From Diphasiastrum complanatum (lineage: Eukaryota > Streptophyta > Lycopodiopsida > Lycopodiales > Lycopodiaceae): 64,000 nt of DNA. Location of the stretch: assembly GCA_029204225.1 (NCBI GenBank), contig CM055097.1, positions 8,263,411 through 8,327,410 on the forward strand, written 5' to 3'. The position numbers and the translations under genes were made by a program. This document shows positions 12,438-24,400 of the stretch, one piece after another. How positions within the stretch are numbered: position 1 is the stretch's first letter; each line of letters opens with the position of its first letter. The notes beneath the pieces were generated by a model. That model searched no databases and was not told the origin of the DNA. It saw only the letters and a list, made by a program, of their open reading frames with translations.

Positions 12438-15400
12438 CTGCAAGAAAATTATGCAAGAATCAAGGTTCCAGCTCCATGAAGCTCCTCATGTTATGCACTA
12501 GCAAGTCTGGGGAAAAACCAAAACCAGACGTGTGGAAATATATTTGGGCCAAATGCCTATCGCAAAAGTCAGCATAAGCCGTGCTGGAGAACCTCACATA
12601 CCTGACCAAAACTTGTGGTTTTGCCAATTACTGGCTGACCGGGAGTCTTCTCTGTTTCATTTGCTGGTAGCTTGTCCCGCCACTCCATGAAGAAAGGGGA
12701 TTTCAGAACCCTCTGTGGGGCGGGCCATCGTGCACGTCCAAACAAATTAGTGTATTCAGTATCTGATTCTGAAGCCTCCACAATTTTGCTTTTGTACAAT
12801 GGATGTGCATAAGATTCAAATGTTGCTAAAAACCTGCCCAGTCAGTGTACTTCCATTATCAATAGTATATACTAACATCAATGAACAGCAAAAACTTGAC
12901 ATACTTGAAGTGAATATTTAAAGTGAATGAAAATTGACATAAAAGACTAGGGAAGAACACCTATTTGATAATTTTTGACTTGCCTTGTTCCAAGGCATAT
13001 GCCTCGAGCACCGAGGGCCAAGGCAGCCACATAGCCCCGTGCATCGGCAATTCCACCACAAGCTATAACTGGAATATTTGAACCTTGAATAGCATCTATC
13101 ACACTGGGAAGAAGAGACATGAGGCTGGTCTGCAAAGGACACCATGTCAATAGACTAAGCAACTGGGATTGTCAAAAAAAAAGTTATACTGTGTAGTAAG
13201 CCCTTGACTCTCCACACGCAAAAACATAAAGACAGAAAGATGGCACCAGACATGGGGGCTAAATGTGCGAGACCAGTCTGAGCAAATGCATCGCTAGTCT
13301 GCGATGTGGCTATGTCAGCAGGGCAACTTTTGCACCAAAAAAGTATAATACATTAACTTCCATGTAAGTCCTCTCATGTTTCCACTGAAACAAAAATCTT
13401 ACAATGGTGAGTGAATGGTCCTAATGACAATTGTCTGGATCCAGCAAACTGTTTTACTGCTTTAGTAGAAGTATGTGACATAAAAGGCTACCACCTTCCC
13501 ATATTAAATCTGTTACATCATGAAATATCTTAAAGGATGGTACAAAAAGAAAATAATCCTTATTATTTTTTAATGTAGCAGGCAAAAAGTTCACATGCAA
13601 ATACCGAAGATTTTTGTTTTGAAGAGGATTTTGTGGCATTAGAATCTAGGATTCTATTTGCTAATAACATAGAAAGAATTTAGAAGAAAGTTACTTTAGT
13701 ACCAAAAAGGTTGTCTGTTTGGCGTTGTATAGTGCAACTGACCTTAGTAAGCCAGTTACACCCAGGAGACCCCATTATCCATTATCAGAGTAGGGCGAGA
13801 GAGTTGACTGTGTGAAACCGGCTCACTAAAGTCAGTTCCATTGAGTAGTATAGATGTTGACTTTTTAAGCAAGGATCCAATTAGGTAGCAGATTGAAGCT
13901 TCATGATTACATTTGGACCACTCATTGCACAATAATAAGGCACATGGATGAATTCTTTCTGGTTACCTGGCTGCATATACACTAAGGAAAAGTCAAATAG
14001 TACTGATCTAGAAAAGCTAATGGCAAGCAAGATGAAACGATAGAGAGAATAATGTTGTTTTCAGTAATGGTCCATCTGCTAATAGTGTGCAATAACAGAT
14101 GCTTCTGTATGGAATAACATGCTTTCAAGAAATAGTGCCTTGAACATTCATGTCATTTACAAGCCAAATCCTTGGGCACAATCATTGGAGCGGTGTTAAA
14201 AGGTTCCATCACGCCTGGCAAGAGAGCCAAACACAACCAAGTGGAAGGCAATGAGACATGTGTCATGAATTATTGTACTCGGCCACACACACAGGTCGAC
14301 ATAAGCCTCCACTAAGAGAAGTACAATTATTTACCTCTCTAAAGATAATTGAGATGTCTATCCTCGCTGACTGTTTCAGTGCGCCAGTCTGCCAACAAAT
14401 GACTAGTTTGAATCATCACACAAAACATCTATACACCATTGACTTGACACATACATCCCTATTGTTGTTTACTCCAAAAATTTAGTTTTTATTCTTCACC
14501 CTCAAGATGATCCATTTCTCTATTCAAATGCACAAATCCAAAATGTGTGATGAACTTCATGCTAAGCTTCTATCACATGCATCTCATAAACTCCTGCTAA
14601 TCCTCATTGATCATTTAAATGCCAGTCTGCCATGAGTAACCTTCATCCTTGTGAGCAAATGTCATCCATTCCATCCACAAGGCCAAAGGCCCCATGAAGC
14701 CAGAAGCTTTGAGCAATTATGATTGGGTATGTCTTGTCTAAGTTGTATGGCACTGAATGAAAATTCAACCAAGTCATGTAGCTGAGAGGCAAGGGAATGT
14801 ATGCACTAGCCAGGATATTCTATATTTGACTGGATTTCACACGTTGGACCATCATTGAGGAAGCTGGATAGAGAAGAACGAGGGTATTCTACTGCGTCGT
14901 AAATTTCAATAAGGCATTTGACTCAATTCCATGTGATAGATTGATACAAAGACTTCAAGATTTGAACTTTCATCAGGATACCATGGTGGCAATGAAGGAA
15001 AATTTGGGCATGCTACTTAGAGTTTGCCACCTAAACATATCCCCACACCTATTGAGAATTTGCTCAAATCAGTATCATAAATGAAATGCCCGTAGCAAGG
15101 AACCCAAATTGGCACATACTACACATGAAGAAATCACAACACAAATTCCTATATCAGAGTAAGTACAAAAGTGGAAGAGACATGACTTAGCAAGACTCAC
15201 ATCCCATGCTGGTGGGGAAGGGGGGCCCAATTCACAGAAGCTCCCACCAATCAGACCTTGTGGATTGGGACCTATTTTTAGTTGGAGGCATTACCCAACT
15301 TACAAGCATTCATGATGTAATTTAGTTTGAGGCCTTTCCCAACTCACAAGCATTCATAATGGGACAATCATAAAACACATGGCAAGTGGCACAAATATAT

Positions 15401-18400
15401 ATGTACCCAGAAATTGACACATAGCCTACCACTGACCTAGCTATTTCCTGAATAGAACCTCAAGCTCCCTGAATACATTGTTCTCTGGTAGTTGGGCCCT
15501 ATCGAACCAGATCAGTTATGCCTTGGGTGCCTTGACAAGACATTATCACTACATAACTCTGGAGCAGAGAACGATGTGTCAGCTGAGAAGCAGCTCATGT
15601 ACCTGTTGAGAGCCTTACCCAGATTATTCCAGACAACAAGGACCCTGCTCGCGAAAGATCCTACCATGAACCTCAAAAAGGCGATTGTCGAGATTTGAGA
15701 GGAAGTTGAGGCCAGAGAACATCTTGATCACAAAGATGGTTTTGACCAAGCACTCTACGGCAAGAAAGAAAAATCCAAGACGCAATTTAAGCCTAAGAGG
15801 GAGTCCAATCAGAGGCAGGATCGTGACCAGCAAGCAGAGGGGACCAGCAAAGGCAACTGGAAGAGCAAAGGGAGGTCGAAACAACAAGGTGCAGACAAGA
15901 GGGCTTGTGTGAGATGCAGAAGAGATGAGCATACAGTAGATACCTGCTGGCTCAATCCCAAGATTGAGTATATCCATTGCCATAAGAAGGGTCACGCAGT
16001 CGTGGATTGCCGCCAGAACCTGAGAAACAAGTAAGCACAGAACAGACAGGAGAACAACAATAGTTCATCCTATGTGGAGGAGCCCGAGAGCTCGAAGATC
16101 GGCAAAGAAAGAACGAACAAAAACTGTTCGACCGCCTACATTTGTGAAGACGTGTGTGCAGCATCAACATCTGACACACATGACGTGATCCTAGATTCAA
16201 GAGCCACCTCACACTTCGTGACATCAAGATGAATCATGTCTGATTTCAGAAGTGCAGATCCCTCAAGATTCATAGTTCTTGGAGATGGATCTAGACATCA
16301 AGTGAACGGTATTAATTCACTATGGCTCAACACCAAGGGCAGAGACAGACGACTCGAAGACGTTTTGTTCGTGTCTACTCTGCAACAAGACTTGCTCTTT
16401 GTAGCAAGAATAGCAGATGCAGGGATGCGTGTGACGTTTTCAGATGAAGCATGTAATGTGATTGATGCCAGTACCAGTACTTTGATCGCTCAAGGCAGAA
16501 GGAAAGGGAACCTATATCATCTGAAGGTACGCCTACCTGCAGATCAGATGCATCAGACTCATGACGACTCGCCAGACACTCTGTGGCACAAAAGACTCTG
16601 CCACATGAACTCAATGGCACTTTACCAGGCAAGCCATCATGGAGCAATAACAGAGGTCAGCATCTCAAATGCAACCAGTTCGACCACCTGTGATGCATGT
16701 TTAAAGGGCAAGATGTCACGCACACCATTCGTCAAAGACTCCTACAGAACGACTAAGATTCTGGAGTTAGTGCATTCTGACATCTGTGAACCATTCAACG
16801 TGATCTCAGTAGGAGGCTCAAAGTATTATATAACTTCCATTGATGATTATAGAAAATTTGCTAGAGCGTATTTTATTCAGAATAAATCTGAACCACTTGA
16901 TAAATTCACAGAATATGTGAATTGGACTAAGAGATGTACAGGCAGCAAAGTGAAGCAGATCAGAACAGATCGAGGTGGCGAATATACAAGACTGTCAAAT
17001 GCAAATGGGTTTTCAAGCTCAAATATGGACCAGATGGAAATGTGACAAAATACAAGGCAAGACTGGTAGCCAAAGGTTTTTCTCAGAGATATGGTATTGA
17101 CTACTCTAAAACCTTCTCTCCTGTTGTCAAACATTCATCCCTACGTCTGTTATTTGCATATGCAGCAGCTTATGACCTCAAGATCCACATTGTGGACGAG
17201 AAGACAGCCTTCTTGCATGGCGAACTAGACGAAGAGGTCTACATGGATCAACCCCCAGGATATGTCTCAAATTCACTTCCTGACTATGCATGCAAAATGC
17301 CTAGAAGCATCTACGGTCTAAAACAATCAGCCCGACAATGGTACAAGATGAAAGATCAAGCCCAAAAATCATTAGGATTCAAGCCTCTGTTGGCTGATTC
17401 CAATGTATATGTCAGAGTTACAGATGGGCAGATCATTATTGTGGCTGTGTATGTGGAAGATACAAGAGGGACTATGTGTGATTCTAGCTTGTCTAGTTTC
17501 GTTCTTCTCTCTTTGCATCTTTTTTATGGAAAGCCGACTACAATGCCTCTCCACAAGGATGGTTTCCAGAGGCCATTATACTTGGTTATGGTGACCCTCT
17601 GCCACCACCTATCCCATTCATCCAGACAATTATCTGTAGCTTGAAGAAAGCTACTCAGGTTCATGATTTATTACAAGTACTGATCATGGTACATGCATGG
17701 CTGCTGAAAGCAATGACAAGGTTTTATGAATGGTTGATCTTATGGATGTATATGATTGGATTAAAACTTATTTGGAATGGGTACACAAAGGTAATCCACT
17801 TACCATTGTACTTTTCTGCACATACGTAACTACATGATAGATGCAGTTGTTAAATTTTCCAAAAATCCATCTACGAAGTTGCTTTCTTCTCTTGGTGATG
17901 CTGCTGCTATACGCATGATTGAGCACCTCATAAAGAAACCCAGCTTTTCCGCTAGGGCTGGAAGTAATTTTCTTGCAGGAGAGCGCAGTGGTCCCTTTAA
18001 TCTTAATACTCCGGGTACTGTTATGTCAAGTGGGGAAACGAGTCTGAACAAGAAGAGGAAATATGTTCCTTATAAGCAGCATAGCAGAGTAGAGGACAAG
18101 AAAGCTACAGAGATGACTGCAAAAGAGTTACCTATAAAGAAACTGAATTTCTATCAACATTGATTGCAGGTGGAGGACGAAAGGACTAGAAAGTTGATCT
18201 TGAGTTACGTTGTTCGTAGACTTGAGCTTAGAGTTACACGGACTTCTCCTAAATGTCTTTCGCATTTAAGTTATGTTAATCGTGTGTTTGAAAGCTTGAA
18301 TGTTCGTAACTTCTATAATGAATGTTTGAATGAATTACTAGAATCTGTTGATAATGCGTTTGAGGACATTACGTTTGGATGGGAACAATCAACATATTAA

Positions 18401-19433
18401 GGAATACTGGTACAAACCTTTTGATGTCTTTTGTAATTTCGATGTTGAAGCAATTGAACCTTGTCAATGTAGAGTTTTTAAGAGATTTATACCCTTTGTG
18501 TCGCAAAGCCATGAACATGTTCTTACTGTTGATTTCCATAAGATACGTCATAAGGAGCTTAGAAACGATTTTTCAAAAGGCTTCACATCCTTTTACGTCC
18601 CTCTAACATGAATGAAGTTCTGAACTATGGCATGTAGTAGATGAGCAAATGATTACCAAGCGGAACAGTTTACTCATTTCTAATTGTGTCATCATCCTGG
18701 AAAATAAGACCTAGAAACAAATCAGTGGCATTCCCATGGGGTTTGCTTGTTCACCAGTATGGTGCAACTGGTATCTCACATATTTTGAGATACAGTTCAT
18801 GAAATGGCTTTGTAAACTGAACGAATAGGACTGGATGAGAACGTTGAAGTACTCTTTCCAGTATATTGATGATCTTTGTTTCATTGATAACCTGGGTATA
18901 CAGAGGTTTTTAGATAAAAATCAACCCAGGGTGGACTCTAACCCATTTTGGATATACCCACTGGATTATCTTGAGATCGACCATGCCGAAGTGGAAACAC
19001 AAAAGGCAAATTTCTTAAATACTTCGATATCATATTCGCCAACACATGGGCGGTACACTGTAAAAAAATATGATAAAATAAAGGAATTACCTTTCCATGT
19101 CTACCATTTCATTCACTTGGCATCGTGCAGACCTACATATAACTCCTACAAAGTGATCACTTCACAACTGAACACCTTACTTTACTGCAATACTGAGTAT
19201 GAGTCATTTATAATGGAGCTTGAAAACCTGATGCAGGCATTTCAAAAGAATGGTTTTCTTCGTGACAAACTGAAGCAGGTAGTGATAAATTTTCTCACAC
19301 AATGATTTTCCGGGCATTAGATTTATATTACCCAAATATTTGGAAGAGAGAGAGAGAGAGAGAGAGAGGCTCACCTCTTGAAGGGTGGTAGATGCCCTTG
19401 ATGATGCTATGCCGGTTGCGGGTCGGACGGCGG

Positions 19434-19484
<51 letters not shown>

Positions 19485-21394
19485 GTACAGTTATTCTTGT
19501 TACATGTAAGGCTAACCAATGAATTGGACCCTAGTGTAATGAATTCATGACGACAATTAGCCCAAATGTAATATCGCTCTAACGATTCATAAAATCGGAA
19601 CGAGTACTACAGCTAGCATCATACATAGACCGGAGAATGAAGAGCTGCTGGACGTTTATTACCCTGAAGCATCGTAACAAAACTAAGGCTGACGGCACTT
19701 GTGATACGAATGGAATGACACGATATGACATTCCAAACGCTTCTATAGAGCACCAGTGTGGTTTTCGGGATATCATAGTGCTACAACACTGTCATATGCT
19801 CGTCGGTTTTTACTTTAGTCATAAAAACACACCCCACATGCATTGAGACCTGAATCTTCGGCATACATGAAGATAGAGTTTTGGCTATCTACCAACGCAT
19901 TGCTATCCAAGAATGGATCATTGCTGACCTGCCGCTACTACACCAGGATACAGCGAGGACCCACGTGCAAGGGAGGAGCGCTACACTACCACAAAAACGA
20001 CTTTCAGCCCGATAGAAGGCCAGCAGCCATCCAAAATGACTGTCCCACGAACATTCAAGCAGTTCACAGGGTAACAAACATCTATGCAACGCATTTTATT
20101 TCTTCCTTTGCTGTCTGCGACCTGCAGCAATGCTTAAATTGTTTCTAAAGCAGGCTGCGGCCTATTCCAGGGCAAAATGGCAGTTTTTTAGCTAGAACCC
20201 TTTGCCTACATTTGGTCTGCGACCTGCAGCAGATTATAAACAAGTTTCTAATGCCGGCAGCGGCCTATTCCAGGAGTAAATGCATGTTCTCTGACTGTGA
20301 TTCACTGCTACTTGGTAAGAATAACTTGCTTAGTTACTCTTTGCGACCTGGTACAGCTCTTTTCAATTCCGTTTTCTTCTATGACCTGTTCCACAAGTAA
20401 ATGATCGCTTTTAGGAATATACTTAGCTAATTTAACAAGTTTCTTTACTATCTAATAACGACTTGCACCCTGATACAAGCATCCTGAAATGCATTTTGCC
20501 TGCTTCGATCGATTCCACTTGATAATAGCTAATGGTTGATTGTATTCTGCTGCTTGAACATGCTTTGGTATTGCAGCAAGACATCGGATAAGATAATAAC
20601 GACCTAGTATCCAAGACAAGTACATACATACTGATCTGGTACGATGATGTACTGAACTTTATTTAAGCTTTTTGGTTGAAATATCCTCTATATTCTTCAT
20701 GCAACTAAAACTGAGTTACCTCTCAGAGGGTGAAACTTTTCACAATCTATTTATTTCAATGATGCTGTAAATGAAGAAGCTACTTTTTTAACGAGTTACA
20801 AGACACTAGTTAGCATGATATGGCAGTACTACTTACCGGGAAATGACGTCACTTCCTTTACATAAACCATCCGTGTCGTACCAGGAAGACTAACAGGATG
20901 GTGCAAATGCTTACCTTGTCTTTAGGTTTTTTTTTATTTCAACACAATACTTACACAAAAACGTTACTTTCATAGCGTGCGTAGGGTAAATTGGGCCAGT
21001 ATGGCAAGTGGCCTAGTAACCAACACGTTTTTACCATACCTTGCTCCACAATGATGTTTAAGGCTAATGAATGTATGAAAAAACACTACTGTTTGGATAC
21101 TTCTATTGCCCAATAATGTGTAAACTGTGCTCAGCAGGGATAACAACCGGATATCAGGAGAGACACTTGTCTTCTTCAAGACACTAACTTTGTGGTATGT
21201 TGTTGTGGGATGGTGGCAGGTAATAGCTGATCTCCTTTGAACGGTTTTCGTGTATGATACATTGTACTATAGATTGTTATATCGGCATTAAATTATACTA
21301 TGGTTAACTCTGATAGGAGGTAAAAAGTTAGGTCTTGTTTTTACAAGAGGGACTATATGAGATTCTAGCTTGTCTAGTTTCGTTCTTCTCTCTC

Positions 21395-21454
<60 letters not shown>

Positions 21455-24400
21455 GATTTGATCACAACTCTAACTAGTGATGGATTTCAAGTTTGTAGTT
21501 TGTCAGCGTATCTTGAAACAAAACAAGAACATTCTATTACACAACCAAAAGAACTGTCAAGAGAGGTTGTTGAACTGAGACAGCAGAAAGAAAAAGATGA
21601 TCCAAGGTGAAATATAAAAGCTGAAATTAGAAAGCATAATAGTAAAATTGTCACTCTGCTTATTTCACCCAAGGAAAATGGAATGACTTCAATAATGAGA
21701 TTTAAGTAGTAAACTTTTGTGGACATCAACACAAGATGGCCAATGAATGTTCAAGATGACCACCAACTCTTTGCAAGAGGCTTCATGCAAACTTATACTT
21801 CTTGGAGGACAATTTTACATTCAAATTTAGCATTCTAGAGCAAGATGCTGTAAACTTAAGTACCAAACTTAGATCTCCAAGGTTCTTCCAAAGAACAACA
21901 CTATACCTGACCCATAACATGCCCTCCTGCTTCTATCCCCTGAACCACAATCCCATCCACTCCTGCAGCTGCAGCCTTTTTCGCTTCTAAGACCGAGCCC
22001 ACCTGTACGATAAAGTACATAGAAAATGTTGATCAAAGATGTTGCAATGTAATTGGCACTGGTCACTAGGTAGTCTTTACAAACTCTGGGAAATACAAGC
22101 ATGTATAATCCTTTCTTTTTATTACTTACAGCAATGATAGGTCTGGGTGGGTTCACATTCCCATTTCATTCCCGTTCCCTGGCAACTATGCTCCTTGGTC
22201 ACAACACCAAATCAGAGTCTAATTTCCAAGTAAAATTTTTAATGTCTATTAGAGTCCCTCGTTAGCTGTGGAACGTGAAATGAGTGGGAGAGAAAGTGAA
22301 GATCTAGAAAAAGCTCTACAACAGATAAAAAGAAAGAAAGCAAGATGAGATTTTTTTTGCACTGATTAATTATATTTTGTACTGTATACATGAAATATGT
22401 TTATGATTATTGTTGATGCTTTGTGAGTGATTTTTCTAAGTCAAATGGTTCTAAGTTTTTTAGGAGCACAAGCACGTCACATACAATAGACTAGTTATAA
22501 CTTATGAGTAGTTAAGTGCATGAGGTGGACAAACACTTCTTTTCTTATGCATACGTCTTGAAACCTTCATTGAAGAGTCTAGTAGCTTTTGTAGATCATA
22601 TGAGGTCATTTACATTCTCCAACCCGGGGAAAAGCTACTATACTTTTGTTTTCTAGTATCATCACAAGTTGAGAGCTTCAACTCTCTAGTTTAATTAAGT
22701 GCTATGTTTTGCATTCTGTGCAATGATACTATCTCTTTTTTAGCTCTGATTTTTATGATCTATCATTTCTTTGTGATACCTAAGAGTGTATACTTCGTTA
22801 TAACACATTCATTGTGCCCTTTAATTACATGTTTTCAGAGCTTGAAAGGGTCTCTGTGTGCCCGGTTCTATCAGAGCCTTGAACAAGTTTCTATGCGCAC
22901 GATGATAGCTTGAACAACTTTCTGTGTGCCTGTGAATCATGCATGTAATTCCATGTTGGAATCTGCTTGTGATAGCATGTGTTTAAGCTGATTGCTTGGC
23001 AATTGTATCACTTTATGGCTCATTCCTTTGCTATCCAAATGCAGTATTGAAGTCACACTATAATAGTTGGTTTGTGGGAACGTTTACAGTCATCATACAG
23101 GTCGTCTCTATCCATTTCCTGACTCTCAAACTAGTAGCACTTGAGCACTCCTAGCGCCAAGATTGGCTTCTAAGCGGCTAGTTCCAGCTCTTCATAGCAC
23201 CTTGAAAGGGAGGAAATCTATATTGCACTTCAGTGATCAGACGTCGCTGTGGCTTTTGAGCAAATCTTTGGTTGTGTAAATCAATGCTTATTTCAGGCAC
23301 CTCTTGAGAAGTTTCAGCGAATTTTTAGCAGCCTACAACTTCAGTGGCAATTGGCAGAAGTCGGAGATTGTTGTTGGTACTATTTAGCAACTTTTTGACT
23401 AGCTGTTTAGCAGTTTACAACAGCCAGTCCCACAATGTGCAAATTATTGCACTACCATATCAGTAATTCTTGATTCAAAGCTGATGGGAAGCTGATGTAT
23501 GAAGAAAAGACAATCGACGTTTTTTCCAAAATGAGGAACTCTGATTGCTGGAGGGCTGTTTCGATAAAACAGCAATTAAGGTGGACACATCACTTGCCGC
23601 AGAGATGAAGATCTGGTAGACTTGATCATTTCCACTGGCACCCTGTTACACTGAAAAAATGTCATGTGTCCAGGTACGGCTGCAGCTATATGTACCAGGA
23701 GGGCAGCAGCCATGCTGCAGGTGACAGATGATGCTCTTACTCACAGCAATAGCTGCTAAATGCATTACTGCAGCGTGAATCAGGCATTTGCAAGAAGCAT
23801 GCAGCTTTGTGAGGCATCTTATCAACATCAAAGTGATATTTTTGCTTCTGCCACAATCTGAAATATGGGATTGTGTTTTTGTGACCTACAAAAGTAAGGA
23901 CTAGCACATTTTTAATGCTTGAAGCATAGGCCTGTCCAGAAGTTGTGTACATGGTTTACATATAACTGATCGTTGAATAGCTGATCAACAGCAGCCTACT
24001 TAACTGTTAGGCAGACACCCGCTTGTAGCACAACTACATTCCAGCAGATGGCAAATCAGCTTTGCAAGAGCAGTATGCCAGATTTGTGACGCTATCATAA
24101 CAGCCAAAGGCTCTGCATGAAGGCTCTAACCAGCTCCACAACATTGCAAACAAGCCCATGCAGACTAGCGCATATACTGGCACAGATCTAATCTCATGTA
24201 TGCATGCATATTTCAAGTATCCATGGCATGGATGAACACTGTTAGCGGTCCAATCAGCGACTTTCGCAATCCTTCTGTGTGTAGTCACAGCCACCTGGCG
24301 TCCCTTTTGCATTCTTGCTAACGGTTCCAATAAGTAACCATGTATTAGAGGCTTGAGACCTGATCTTTTGTGAACAAGTTACATGGGCAGGTCGCTTTGC

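Larger units (their letters stand above)
13130..21906 (-). other. Intron 3 (8.8 kb), loaded with retroelements
   Basis: The GT-AG intron between exons 3 and 4. It contains a LINE scrap (14881-15084), a copia remnant (15540-17462) and a Penelope/telomerase-like RT region (17497-19305), all in the orientation opposite to the gene. The part 13130-14880 holds no recognisable gene. The part 19500-21340 has only a short duplicated block (see 20113-20275). Confidence 0.9.

Noticed and set aside
19843-20148. 101-codon plus-strand frame in intron 3
   Set aside because: No family recognised; it overlaps a diverged non-coding duplication and lies antisense in an intron.
21487-21732. Possible exon around '[19 protein letters not shown]'
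   Set aside because: A stretch of 40 codons looks protein-like, but it follows a CT tract, has no clear splice sites and no recognised family.
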